A stretch of 34,384 nt of DNA from Myxococcales bacterium (GTDB lineage Bacteria > Myxococcota_A > Polyangia > Polyangiales > Polyangiaceae), in contig JAAFHV010000078.1 in NCBI GenBank assembly GCA_013297655.1, forward strand, positions 1 to 34,384. The letters are read 5' to 3'. Positions 16,884 to 25,630 of the stretch are shown here, piece by piece. The notes under the pieces were generated by a model, which made no database searches, had not been told where the DNA came from, and worked only from the letters and a program-made list of their open reading frames with translations. Position 1 is the first letter of the stretch; every line of letters starts with the position of its first letter. The translations under genes and the position numbers were made by a program.

Positions 16884-17834
16884 TCAGTCGTGGCCGAGCG
16901 TGCCGCGCTTGTAATCGTAGAACGCGCGTTCGATCTCTTCCTGCGTGTTCATCACGAAGGGCCCGTATTGCACGATAGGCTCGCCGAAGGGCTTCCCCGC
17001 CGCGAAGAGGAGCTGCGCGCCCTTCTCCCCCGCGGTGAGCTTCACCCGCTCGCCCTTGTTCAAGATCGCGAGCTCGGCGCGCGCGATCTTCTTCTCTGCG
17101 ATCGAGATGTCGCCTTCGTTCACGAACACGAACGAGGTGTGCCCGGTCGGGAGCGGAACCTCCACCGTGTGCCCAGGCTGGAGCGCGACGTGGGCGAGGA
17201 GCGGCTCCGAAGGACGCGCGCGAACGGGCCCCTTCTGACCGAAGAGGTCACCCGAGACGACACGCGCCTTGCCCTTGCCGTCGAGATCGGCGACGGCGAT
17301 CTTCTCGGGCTGGAGATCTTGGTAAAAGGGCTCCGCCATCTTTTGGTCTTTGGGGAGGTTCACCCAGAGCTGGAAGCCGCTCATGAGACCGCTCTCTTGT
17401 TCGGGCATCTCGGAGTGCACGATCCCGCGCCCGGCCGTCATCCACTGGATGCCGCCGCCGTGGATGAGGCCGTGGTTGCCGCGGCTGTCCTTGTGGCGCA
17501 TGCGGCCGTCGAGCATCACCGTGACGGTCTCGAAGCCGCGGTGCGGGTGGTCCGGGAAGCCGGCGATGTAGGCGTCCGGATCGTCGGAATGGAAGCGATC
17601 GAGCATGAGGAACGGATCGAGGTTCCGGAGCCGAGGCTGACCGATGACGCGCGTGAGCTTGACGCCCGCGCCGTCGCTCGTGGCCATTCCAGGGAGCACC
17701 TGGGAGACGGAGCGGAACGAGACCTCGGGGGTGGCGGTCATGGTGGTGTCCTTTCGCGTGCAGCCGCTCCCGATCCCTCCGAGCGCGAGCGCGGAAGTGG
17801 CCTGGGCCAGGAAGGTTCGACGCGAGCTTCTCAT
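16884..17834 (-). CDS. Tat-exported pirin family protein
   Basis: This 316-residue protein is a bicupin pirin. The N-terminal cupin holds the metal motif DHPHRGFETVT (His96, His98) and HSEMP (His140, Glu142), all four ligands present, with HGGGIQWMTAGRGI between them. Pirins bind Fe and some have quercetinase activity; most are cytosolic. This one begins SSRRTFLAQATSALALGG, a textbook twin-arginine signal, with an imperfect lipobox ending at Cys25, so export of the folded metalloprotein to the periplasm is predicted, possibly membrane-tethered. ATG 17834 is preceded by AGGATG. It lies downstream of prs on the same strand but separated by a hairpin, so it probably has its own promoter. Confidence 0.92.
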   Translation of the reverse strand: MRSSRRTFLAQATSALALGGIGSGCTRKDTTMTATPEVSFRSVSQVLPGMATSDGAGVKLTRVIGQPRLRNLDPFLMLDRFHSDDPDAYIAGFPDHPHRGFETVTVMLDGRMRHKDSRGNHGLIHGGGIQWMTAGRGIVHSEMPEQESGLMSGFQLWVNLPKDQKMAEPFYQDLQPEKIAVADLDGKGKARVVSGDLFGQKGPVRARPSEPLLAHVALQPGHTVEVPLPTGHTSFVFVNEGDISIAEKKIARAELAILNKGERVKLTAGEKGAQLLFAAGKPFGEPIVQYGPFVMNTQEEIERAFYDYKRGTLGHD

Positions 17835-17908
17835 CGGTCACATCCTAGGCGCGCGAAGCGGCCCTCGCAGCCCGTGCCGCGAGGAACCACTGTTCTCGGT
17901 TTTGGAAC

Positions 17909-17935
17909 AATCTCCCCGTTTGGTGCAGGGAGATT
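17909..17935 (-). terminator. hairpin downstream of prs
   Basis: AATCTCCC and GGGAGATT form an 8-base perfect stem around an 11-base loop, starting 19 bases after the prs stop on the minus strand. The following bases (GTTCC) are not a proper T-run, so termination strength is uncertain. It lies between prs and the pirin gene and fits a transcript end for prs. Confidence 0.4.
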
Positions 17936-17954
17936 CTCGGCGAAACGTGAGAGA

Positions 17955-18899
17955 TCAGGCGAAGAGCGAGCTGACCGACTCGCCGGAGTGGATGCGCTTG
18001 ATCGCCTCGCCGAGGAGGCGCGCGATCGTGACCTGCTTGATCTTGCCGCACGTGCGCGCCTCGTCCGAGAGTGGAATCGAGTCGGTCACGACGACCTCCT
18101 TCAGGGGCGACGCCATGATGCGCTCGATCGCGGGGCCGGAGAGCACACCGTGGGTCGCGCACGCGACGACGCTCTTCGCGCCGTTGTCGATGAGCGCCTT
18201 CGACGCGCCGGCGAGGGTGCCCGCGGTGTCGATCATGTCGTCGACGATGATGCAGTCTTTGCCGCGCACGTCGCCGATGAGGTGCATGACCTCGCTCACG
18301 TTCGCGCGCTCGCGGCGCTTGTCGATGATGGCGAGGGAGGCGTTGAGGCGCTTCGAGAATGCGCGCGCGCGCTCCACACCACCGGCATCCGGCGAGACGA
18401 CCGCGCACGAAGAATCGAAGTTCTTCTTGATGTAGTCCTCGAGCATGACCGGCATCGCGTAGAGGTGATCGAAGGGGATGTTGAAGAACCCCTGGATCTG
18501 CCCGGCGTGGAGGTCGACCGAGACGACGCGCGTGACGCCAGCGGCCTGGAGCAAGTCGGCCACGAGCTTGGACGTGATCGGGGTGCGCGGCGCGACCTTG
18601 CGATCCTGGCGAGCGTAACCGTAGTACGGGATGACCGCGGTGATGTGCTTGGCGGACGCGCGCTTCAGCGTGTCGGCCATGATGAGCAGCTCCATCAGGT
18701 TGTCGTTCACCGGGCTCGACGTGGGCTGGATGATGTAGGCGTCGACGGCGCGCACGTTTTCGCCGATTTCGCAGAAGGTCTCGCCGTCCGAGAAGCGGAC
18801 CACACGGGCCTTTGCGACGGGGATTTCGAGGAAGCTGCCGATGGCGGAGGCCAAGGCGGGGTGCGCGTTGCCGGTGAACAGTCGGACCTGGGTCTGCAC
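17955..18899 (-). CDS. prs: ribose-phosphate pyrophosphokinase (PRPP synthetase)
   Basis: This 314-residue cytosolic class I PRPP synthetase transfers pyrophosphate from ATP to ribose 5-phosphate, giving PRPP for purine, pyrimidine, His, Trp and NAD synthesis. Diagnostic pieces are RFSDGE near residue 36, [10 protein letters not shown] near 93, [11 protein letters not shown], and the PRPP loop [11 protein letters not shown]. Length matches the usual 310-320 residues. The start is GTG 18899, with GGGAG seven bases upstream; a longer frame to 18962 adds non-conserved residues and is rejected. It diverges from the TM/TPR-like gene across 131 bases. Confidence 0.97.
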   Translation of the reverse strand: MQTQVRLFTGNAHPALASAIGSFLEIPVAKARVVRFSDGETFCEIGENVRAVDAYIIQPTSSPVNDNLMELLIMADTLKRASAKHITAVIPYYGYARQDRKVAPRTPITSKLVADLLQAAGVTRVVSVDLHAGQIQGFFNIPFDHLYAMPVMLEDYIKKNFDSSCAVVSPDAGGVERARAFSKRLNASLAIIDKRRERANVSEVMHLIGDVRGKDCIIVDDMIDTAGTLAGASKALIDNGAKSVVACATHGVLSGPAIERIMASPLKEVVVTDSIPLSDEARTCGKIKQVTIARLLGEAIKRIHSGESVSSLFA

Positions 18900-19030
18900 G
18901 CTTTTCTCCCGCGTTTTCGGACTTCCTGGCCCGAGATTTTGCGCGTGGTGTACCCCCGGCATCGGGGCGTGTCAACGCACCGCATCGCATTCTTTTCCGG
19001 GCCAACGAACGCGCTAGTCTGGTCGCCGAA

Positions 19031-20896
19031 ATGGCGAACGAGAAGACCGGGTTCGTGGTGCCCCCGCCGCCCCCGAATCGCCTCCTGCGCACGCAGGTGG
19101 TGTTCGCGGTCTTGGCGGTGTTCCTGCTCTTCGCGGCCTACGTGGTCGAGAGCGTGGGCTTGCTCCTCGCCCTCCCCTTGGTCGGTTGGCTCCTGTGGTT
19201 CCTCGTGCGCGCGCGGCGCCAAGAGATCGGGAGCCACCTCGCGCTCGCGGCGCTCGATCGTTCGGCGCGAGGCCGCTTCGACGAGGCGAGGTTCCTCCTC
19301 GACGCGGTCCCGACGAACGTGCACGGCTCCGTCGTCGGGCAAATGGTGTTCTCGCAGCGCGCCGCCCTCGCCCTTTACGAAGGCAACCTCGAGGACGCGG
19401 TGTCGTTCGCGACCACCGCCGCGCGGGAGGGCAAACGCCTGAACGCGATGGAACGTATTCACCAGGGGAGCGCGCTCTCGATCCGCGCGGTCGCCCACGC
19501 CGGGCTCGGCCACAAAGAGGCCGCCCTTGCCGACGCCGCATCCGTGCGACGGGCCGAGCTTCGGCAAGGCGGGTTCGTGGCGCGGGCCGCGCTCGCCGAG
19601 GCGCTCGTGTGCGCGCGCGACAAGGACCTCGATGGGCTCGCCAAGATCCTCCGCGAGGAGCGCGCGCTCCTGTTCGGTGGCACCGGCCCCCGCGAGCGGC
19701 TCATCGCGCGCGCGCTCGCCCGCATGGTCGCGGCGAAGCGGATCAGCGTGTACCGGGAGACCGCGAAGCGCGACGAAGACGAGCTCGACGAGCAAGGCTC
19801 GTGGGTGGCCAAGCTCGCCCCCGAGGCCGCGACGTACGCGAAGAGCGCGAAGCTGGGCGCGCCGCTCGAGGCGCCGGAGGAGGTCTCACCGGAGGCGACA
19901 AAAGCGGCAGAAAAAGCGCAACCGAAGCCCAAATACCCGTGGAAGCGGGTCGTGGCGCTGTGGGCCGTGCTCGTCATGGTGGTGCTCCTGATCTGGCAGA
20001 TGCTGCAACCGACGACACCGGTCGTCTCCGAGACCGACGACGCGGTCGCGCCGACATCGGCGGTGGGCACGTGGACCGGGCTCGGCGCGGTGTACGTGGC
20101 GTTCTTCGTCTTCGCCGCGGGTCTCGTTTACTACCGGATGCGGCAAGCCAAGCGCCTCGGCGCCGCGCTCGGAGCGGCGATCGAGACGCGACTTCGAGGC
20201 GACCTCGACCTGGCGCGCGCGCGATTCGAGGAGCTGGCGAAGAGCAAGACGACCGGAGTGGCGCCGCAGGCGTACCGCGAGCTGGCGACGATCGCGACGA
20301 TGACGGGCGACTTCCGCGGCGCGCAGACCCACGCCGAGGCGGGCATCGAGGCGACACGAACGAGCCAGGTGTCCGTCGCGTTCGCGCGGCCGGTGCTCCT
20401 CCCCATGCTCCACGGCGAGCTCGCGCTGGCGTTCGCGGCCGAGGGTCGCGTCGCGCGCGCCGAAGAGGAGCTCGAGAAGGTGCGGACCGGATTTCCGACC
20501 TACCCGTTCCTCGCGAAGGACACCTTTCGCACGCGCCTCTTTGCGGCAGCGGCGACGGGGAGGCTCGACGAGGGCGCGGAGATGGCGCGGTCACGGCCGG
20601 TCGACTTGCCGCTCACGATGGACGAGGAGCTCTTGTGCGACATGCTGCGCGTGCACGCCGGAGATGGTCTCCCCGAGGGCGAGCGCGAGCGGATCGAGAG
20701 CGACGTACGCGACGACGCGAGGGCCTCCGCGTTCCTCGACCGGATCGCGCCCACGCTACGAAATGCGGCCTTCCGTAAGGGACCCCGCATCGCCTACGCG
20801 GGGGACGACAAGCCGTACAGCGAGCCGCCGACGAGCGAGGAAGAAGCGGACGAGGAGGCGACGGAAGAGAAAAAGAAGCGCCTCGGGCTCACGTGA
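19031..20896 (+). CDS. membrane protein with two TM-hairpin plus TPR-like units
   Basis: This 621-residue protein looks internally duplicated. Each half has two membrane helices (about 20-40 and 42-60; then about 305-323 and 350-370) followed by about 120-200 residues of Ala/Leu/Arg/Glu-rich helical repeats, for example RGRFDEARFLLDAV in the first half and RGDLDLARARFEEL in the second. The pattern is TPR-like, so the soluble parts are probably cytoplasmic protein-binding scaffolds. The C-terminus is an acidic then basic tail. I recognise no named family. ATG 19031 is used; its stop overlaps the next gene (GTGA at 20893), so they are co-translated. Confidence 0.82.
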   Translation: MANEKTGFVVPPPPPNRLLRTQVVFAVLAVFLLFAAYVVESVGLLLALPLVGWLLWFLVRARRQEIGSHLALAALDRSARGRFDEARFLLDAVPTNVHGSVVGQMVFSQRAALALYEGNLEDAVSFATTAAREGKRLNAMERIHQGSALSIRAVAHAGLGHKEAALADAASVRRAELRQGGFVARAALAEALVCARDKDLDGLAKILREERALLFGGTGPRERLIARALARMVAAKRISVYRETAKRDEDELDEQGSWVAKLAPEAATYAKSAKLGAPLEAPEEVSPEATKAAEKAQPKPKYPWKRVVALWAVLVMVVLLIWQMLQPTTPVVSETDDAVAPTSAVGTWTGLGAVYVAFFVFAAGLVYYRMRQAKRLGAALGAAIETRLRGDLDLARARFEELAKSKTTGVAPQAYRELATIATMTGDFRGAQTHAEAGIEATRTSQVSVAFARPVLLPMLHGELALAFAAEGRVARAEEELEKVRTGFPTYPFLAKDTFRTRLFAAAATGRLDEGAEMARSRPVDLPLTMDEELLCDMLRVHAGDGLPEGERERIESDVRDDARASAFLDRIAPTLRNAAFRKGPRIAYAGDDKPYSEPPTSEEEADEEATEEKKKRLGLT

Positions 20897-21174
20897 CGAA
20901 GAAGCCAGCCCGCTCACGCGCCACGAACGCACCATTCAAGGCATCGATGAGACCTACCCTGAGACACAAAATCCTCGACGTCTGCGAACGCAAGATTCTC
21001 CAGAAAGGCCCGTCGGTCGGCGTCTCGTTCTATGCGTTCTTCGCGAACAAGAACGACGATCCCGAGCTTCTCATGGAGGCCGCCGAGTGGTGGATCCGCA
21101 CCGAGAAGCTGGATCACTTCGAGAAGGCGACGAAGATCCGAGGGATGATCGAAGCGATGGACGATCGGCCTTAG
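20893..21174 (+). CDS. small conserved protein, DUF6500-like
   Basis: This 93-residue protein is coupled to the preceding gene by a GTGA overlap. The conserved part appears to begin at Met19 (ATG 20947, with AAGG upstream) and includes VSFYAFFANKNDDPELLMEA followed by AAEWWIRTEKLDHFEKATK. From memory this resembles the short DUF6500 family (about 70-75 residues), whose function is unknown, so the first 18 basic residues may not be part of the mature gene and 20947 is a real alternative start. It is soluble, with Trp-Trp and many charged residues. Its stop TAG shares bases with the stop TAA of the convergent TolC-like gene. Confidence 0.8.
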   Translation: MTKKPARSRATNAPFKASMRPTLRHKILDVCERKILQKGPSVGVSFYAFFANKNDDPELLMEAAEWWIRTEKLDHFEKATKIRGMIEAMDDRP

Positions 21175-22586
21175 TTTCCCCCTCGATCACGCCCCGTCGC
21201 GTGGAGGAGCCGCACCTCGGCGACCCTCGCGTCGACCTTCGCGGACAGCGAGCCGAGGCGGGCGCGGGTGAGCTCGGTCTCGGAGTCGGTGAGCTCGGTG
21301 CTGGTGGCGCGGCCGGATTGGAAGAGCGAGCGACGGACGCGATAACCCTCTTCCGCGGCGACGAGGGAGCGCGCGGAAGTTTCTCGTGCCCCCTTCGCGT
21401 TTCGGACCGCCTCGACCGCTTGCGCGACCTCGACACGAATGCCGTCCTTGAGCTTGGTGGCCTCGGCGTCAATCTGCGCCTTTTTCGCGGCGACCGCGCG
21501 CGCGGCGGCGAGGCTCGCGAAGGTGTCGTTCGGTGTCCAGGAGAGCTGCGCCGACACCGCCCACGTCGTGTAGAAGCGCGTCTGCTGCGGGATGTAGCGC
21601 TGGTTCGGGTTCGCCGCCGTCACGTCGCCAACCAGATCGATCCGCGGATATGCCCCCGCTTTCGTCGCGCTCACCTGGTCGCCGAGCGCCTTCGAAGTCG
21701 CGTCGAGCACCTTCGGCTCGAGGCGCGCGGAGTACGCCTCGTCGACGAGCGCGGTCGTCACCCCGAGCACGTCGGGGAGCGGCGCATCGTGGTCGAGCTC
21801 GTCGCCGACCGCGTGCGACACGGTCGTCGTCTCGTGGAGGAGCGCGGAGAGCTGGGCGTCGTACACGTCGGCGAGGTTCTTCGTGCGAAGGAGGAGCTGG
21901 TCCGCGTCCGCGAGCTGCGACTCGACCCGGAGCACGTCCGCGCGGCTCGCCTGCCCTGCCTCGAACGCATGGGTCACGTCCCCCTTGTGCGCGTTCGCCG
22001 CGGCGACGGCCTGCTCCGCGACCGGGATCGCGAGCTTCGCGCGCACGAGCCCGTAGTAGACGAGCTTCGCTTCGCTCTTCACCCGCAGCTTCGCCGCTTC
22101 TTCCGCGATCTTGGCCGCGCGCTCGTTTCCGTCGGCGGCGCCCTTGGCCTGCGCGAGGCGGAGCACGTAGTCCGAGAGCGGCACCGCGAGGGTCGCTGCG
22201 AACGTGCCCTGGTTCAAGATCACCGGGAACGTGGTCGCGACGTTCACGAGCGGCGTCCCGGCCGGGATCGGGCCTTCGGGTAGCCCGGGCGCGACGGGCA
22301 GGATCCCGAGGAGCGGCGCATCGATGTCCGAGAGACGCGTGTACCGTGCAACGAGTCCGACACGCGGCGCGAACGCGACGAGGGCCTGGTCCACCTGCGC
22401 CGACGCGGCGAGCAGCTCCGCGCGTTTCACCTCCAGATCGGGGGAGGTCGCGACCACCCGGCGAGCGACCTCGTCGGCGGTGATCGGAACGGCCCCTTCG
22501 CTCGCCGCGCGCGCATCGACAGGGCAAAACAAGCCAAACGAGAGTGTCGCGAGCGCGAGCGACGAGAGGACGATTCGGGCCTTCAT
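21171..22586 (-). CDS. TolC family outer-membrane efflux channel
   Basis: This 471-residue protein has an N-terminal signal peptide (MKARIVLSSLALATLSFG, cleavage likely near ARA-AS), then the repeated long helical hairpins and short beta segments of a TolC/OMF subunit, with ITADEVARRVVATSPDLEVKR near the start and FQSGRATSTELTDSETEL near the end. Three copies would form the outer-membrane and periplasmic exit duct for the EmrAB-like pump encoded just upstream. ATG 22586 was chosen because AGGAG lies just ahead and the signal peptide starts there. The 97-base gap to the pump gene holds a perfect hairpin. It is third in the emrA-emrB-tolC order, so the locus supplies a full tripartite system. 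Confidence 0.93.
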   Translation of the reverse strand: MKARIVLSSLALATLSFGLFCPVDARAASEGAVPITADEVARRVVATSPDLEVKRAELLAASAQVDQALVAFAPRVGLVARYTRLSDIDAPLLGILPVAPGLPEGPIPAGTPLVNVATTFPVILNQGTFAATLAVPLSDYVLRLAQAKGAADGNERAAKIAEEAAKLRVKSEAKLVYYGLVRAKLAIPVAEQAVAAANAHKGDVTHAFEAGQASRADVLRVESQLADADQLLLRTKNLADVYDAQLSALLHETTTVSHAVGDELDHDAPLPDVLGVTTALVDEAYSARLEPKVLDATSKALGDQVSATKAGAYPRIDLVGDVTAANPNQRYIPQQTRFYTTWAVSAQLSWTPNDTFASLAAARAVAAKKAQIDAEATKLKDGIRVEVAQAVEAVRNAKGARETSARSLVAAEEGYRVRRSLFQSGRATSTELTDSETELTRARLGSLSAKVDARVAEVRLLHATGRDRGGN

Positions 22587-22622
22587 GGCGGCTCCTAGGG
22601 AATGAGGACGTAAGGTACCGTT

Positions 22623-22645
22623 CGATGTCTCCAGCGGAGACATCG
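22623..22645 (-). promoter_or_regulatory. 10-bp inverted repeat between pump and channel genes
   Basis: CGATGTCTCC and GGAGACATCG form a perfect 10-base inverted repeat with spacer AGC, in the 97-base gap between the MFS pump and TolC-like genes. No T-run follows on the minus strand, so it is not a standard terminator; it could stabilise the upstream mRNA, tune channel expression, or be a protein site. One arm resembles the operator found upstream of the operon (GGA-GACATC against GGATGACATC), which may be chance. Confidence 0.55.
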
Positions 22646-22683
22646 TGAGCGGCGGTGGGGGGCAGCGGGGTCGGGCTCGCGCG

Positions 22684-24231
22684 TCAGTGCGCGCCGGCGA
22701 CGTCCACGGGGCCCTTGGGCTTCTTGAGGAACAGGATGAGCACGAGGCCGAGCGCGATCGAACAGGCGACGACGCGGAAGCTCTCGTCGAAGGAGAGGAC
22801 CATCGCCTCCTTCGTGACGCGGATCTTCATGATCGTCTCGCCGAGAAGCTCGCGGCTGCCGTTGCCTTGCCCGAGCTTTTGCGCGGTCATCGCGATTTGC
22901 TCTTCGACCTGCGGGTTGCCGGGCACGATCTTCTCGGAGAGGTAAGAGCCGTTGCGCTTGATGCCGTCGGTCACGAGCATGCCCATCAAGGCGGTGCCGA
23001 CCGAACCGCCGAGCTCGCGGGTGAGGTTGAAGAGCCCGGTCGCGTTGCCGCGGTCCTTCGGCGCCACCTCGGAGAGCGCGAGCACCGACACCGGGATGAA
23101 GATGAACCCGAGCCCGGCGCTGCGGATCATGTTCGGCTTCACGAGATCCCAGAAGCCGGCCTCGCCGGTGAGGTGCGACGCGACGATTTGGCTCGTGGTC
23201 ACCGTCACGACGCCGATCACGAGCAAGATGCGCCCGTCGACCTTGTTTCCGATGCGACCGATGAGCGGCATCATGATCATGCTCGCGGTGCCGGCGACGA
23301 GGAACACCTTCCCCACGTCGAGCGCGCTGTAGCGCATCACCGCGCCGCAATAGAGGGAGAACAGGTAGCTCCCCGAGAAGAGGGCGAACCCGGTGAGGAA
23401 GTTCAGCCCCGTGCCCGCCGAGTACGACACGTTCTTGAAGATGCGGAGATCGACCACCGGTTGTTCGGTCTCGAGCTCGTGGATCACGAACGTAACGAGG
23501 GTGCAGAATGCAACCACCGACGCGAGCACGATCGCGTGGCTCTCGAACCAGCCCTCGCGATTGCCCTCTTCCAAGACGTACTGGAGCGCGGGCATGCCTA
23601 TCGCGAGGAGCAAGATCCCGAAGAGATCGATCCGTGCGGCTTTGCCGACCGGGGGTTTCCAGCCCGGCTCCTCGACCACGCGGTTCACGAGCACCGCGCA
23701 GAGGATGCCGAGCGGCACGTTGACGAGGAAGATCCAGTGCCAGTTGAACCACTGGATGAGGTACCCGCCGATCGTGGGGCCGAGAAGAGGACCCGTGACC
23801 GCGCCGAGGCCGAAGAACGCGCCCGCCATGCCGTGCTCCGCTTTCGGATAACGCGCGAAGAGGATGCTCTGCGCCGTCGGGATGATCGCGCCGCCGCCGA
23901 GCCCTTGCAGGATGCGGAAGAAGACGAGCGACGGCAGGCTCCACGCGATGCCGCAGAGCGCGCTCGCGGCGGTGAAGAGCAAGATGCTCGCCGAGAAGTA
24001 CTTGCGATACCCGAAGCGCCGTTGGAGCCAGCCGGTCATCGGGATGACGACGATGTTCGCCATCATGTACCCGGTGGAGACCCAGCCGATCTGATCGATC
24101 GGGGTGCCGAAGCTCGCGCGGATGTCGCTGAGCGCCACGTTGACGATCGTGATGTCGATCATCGCCATCAGCGCGGCGAGCATCACGACCATCGTAATTT
24201 GGGCTTTCGAGCCCCGGACCTCACCGTCCAT
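22684..24231 (-). CDS. EmrB-like DHA2 family MFS drug efflux pump (14 TM)
   Basis: This 515-residue inner-membrane proton antiporter belongs to the DHA2 (14-helix) drug:H+ family. Visible marks are ALMAMIDITIVNVAL in helix 1 (the D-x-T-I-V-N motif), GWVSTGYMMANIVVIPMTGWL, the loop motif RRFGYRKYF, FFRILQGLGGGAIIPTAQ, and GLGAVTGPLLGPTIGGYL (antiporter motif C, G-x-x-x-G-P-x-x-G). A last helix near 490-505 ends before a short tail. It pairs with the adaptor and channel of the same operon to expel compounds across both membranes. ATG 24231 has GAGGAG upstream; 48 bases separate it from the adaptor gene. Confidence 0.94.
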   Translation of the reverse strand: MDGEVRGSKAQITMVVMLAALMAMIDITIVNVALSDIRASFGTPIDQIGWVSTGYMMANIVVIPMTGWLQRRFGYRKYFSASILLFTAASALCGIAWSLPSLVFFRILQGLGGGAIIPTAQSILFARYPKAEHGMAGAFFGLGAVTGPLLGPTIGGYLIQWFNWHWIFLVNVPLGILCAVLVNRVVEEPGWKPPVGKAARIDLFGILLLAIGMPALQYVLEEGNREGWFESHAIVLASVVAFCTLVTFVIHELETEQPVVDLRIFKNVSYSAGTGLNFLTGFALFSGSYLFSLYCGAVMRYSALDVGKVFLVAGTASMIMMPLIGRIGNKVDGRILLVIGVVTVTTSQIVASHLTGEAGFWDLVKPNMIRSAGLGFIFIPVSVLALSEVAPKDRGNATGLFNLTRELGGSVGTALMGMLVTDGIKRNGSYLSEKIVPGNPQVEEQIAMTAQKLGQGNGSRELLGETIMKIRVTKEAMVLSFDESFRVVACSIALGLVLILFLKKPKGPVDVAGAH

Positions 24232-24279
24232 GACGGTTCTCCTCGGTGACCGCGACCGGAAAGGCTCGCGCGGGTGGAT

Positions 24280-25617
24280 TCACTTGGTGAGGACGACGAC
24301 GTCCGCGCTCATGCCGGGACGGAGCACGACATCCTTCGCGCCCTCGAGGCGAACGAGCACGGGTACGCGTTGGACGACCTTCGTGAAGTTGCCCGAGGCG
24401 TTGTCGGGAGGGAGGAGCGAGAAGCGCGAGCCGGTGCCGGGCGAGAAGCTGTCGACCTTGCCGCTGAACGTGCGCGAGCCGAACGTGTCGATCTTGATCG
24501 TGACGGGCTGGCCGACGCTCATGTGCTTGAGCTGGTCCTCCTTGAAGTTCGCGACGATCCACGTGTCGTCGAGATCGACCACCGCGAGGAGCGGGCGCTC
24601 GGGGGAGACGAGCTGGCCCACTTCCACCGTGCGACGGGCGACGGTGCCGGAGACCGTGGAGCGCACCTCGGTGTACGACTTCGCGAGCTCGGCTTGTTCG
24701 AGGGCGGCCTTCGCTTGGTCGACACGGGCCTTCGCGAGCGCCACTTGTGCTTGCGCGGCAGCGACCTGCTCGGGGCCCGATTTGGCGGAGATCATGCGCC
24801 CGCGAGCCGATTCGGCGGTGCCGGTGCCGTTGGCCAGGTTTGCCTCCGCGCTCACGATGCGCGCCTTCGCGAGGGAGACCTGCGCCTCGGCTTCGTCGAA
24901 GCGCGACTTGCGCACGTCGAACTCGGCCTTCGAGACCGCGCCGTCGGAGAGGAGCTTCTGCGATCGCTCGAGCTCGGCCCGCGCGAGACCGAGGCGAGAG
25001 TCGGCCGCGACCCCGTCGGCCTTGGCCTGATCGATTTGTGCACGCGACGATCCGATCGCGGCGCCCGCTTGCACGAGGCCACCGCGCGCCATCGCGAGGT
25101 TTCCGTCGACCGACTTCTCGGTGAGCGCGAGCTGGGTGACCGCGGCCTGGAGCGAGGCCTCCGCTGCCGCGACGTCGGCGCGCACCGCCGCGAGCTTCGC
25201 GAGAGCGTCGCGATCGTCGAGGCGCACGAGCACGTCGCCCGGCTTCACGACCTGGTTGTCCTTCACGAGGACCTCCTTCACCTGCCCGGGAACGCGCGCG
25301 GCCACGTTCGCGACGTGGGCCTCGACCTGCGCGTCGTCGGTGCTCTCTTTTCCCTGCCCCGCGATCATGAGCCCGCCGACCACGGCGGCCGAAAGGAGCG
25401 CGAGCACGGGGAGCACCTTCTTGGCGCGCGACGGCTTGCTCGCGGACGCTTCCGCCGGTTCGGTGGCGGGAGCTTCGGGCTCGGTCGCGGTCTCCTTCGG
25501 GTTGTCCAAACGACGTTCGGTCGTGCGCTCCTTCGAACCTCCCCCAGGACGAGCTTCGCGCTGTTGGGTGGGCACGATCGGTTCGAGGAGCGGGTCGGAT
25601 GCGGTAAGCGTCGCCAT
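24280..25617 (-). CDS. EmrA/HlyD-type periplasmic adaptor subunit with long N-terminal extension
   Basis: This 445-residue membrane fusion protein links the EmrB-like pump to the TolC-like channel. It has a cytoplasmic Pro/Glu/Ala-rich tail of about 66 residues, much longer than in E. coli EmrA, one membrane helix (about 68-87), the lipoyl-like half DAQVEAHVANVAARVPGQV (95-113), a long Ala-rich coiled coil (about 140-310), then the second lipoyl half SYTEVRSTVSGTVARR and a beta-barrel with VDLDDTWIVANFKE. ATG 25617 lacks a ribosome binding site and would lie only 3 bases from the start of a transcript made from the predicted -24/-12 promoter, so translation may be leaderless. It is the first gene of the efflux operon. 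Confidence 0.93.
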   Translation of the reverse strand: MATLTASDPLLEPIVPTQQREARPGGGSKERTTERRLDNPKETATEPEAPATEPAEASASKPSRAKKVLPVLALLSAAVVGGLMIAGQGKESTDDAQVEAHVANVAARVPGQVKEVLVKDNQVVKPGDVLVRLDDRDALAKLAAVRADVAAAEASLQAAVTQLALTEKSVDGNLAMARGGLVQAGAAIGSSRAQIDQAKADGVAADSRLGLARAELERSQKLLSDGAVSKAEFDVRKSRFDEAEAQVSLAKARIVSAEANLANGTGTAESARGRMISAKSGPEQVAAAQAQVALAKARVDQAKAALEQAELAKSYTEVRSTVSGTVARRTVEVGQLVSPERPLLAVVDLDDTWIVANFKEDQLKHMSVGQPVTIKIDTFGSRTFSGKVDSFSPGTGSRFSLLPPDNASGNFTKVVQRVPVLVRLEGAKDVVLRPGMSADVVVLTK

Positions 25618-25630
25618 GACGCACTGTGCT

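Noticed and set aside
16890-19442. 850-codon open frame on the plus strand
   Set aside because: It is antisense to the pirin and prs genes, both of which have clear motifs; a GC-rich shadow frame.
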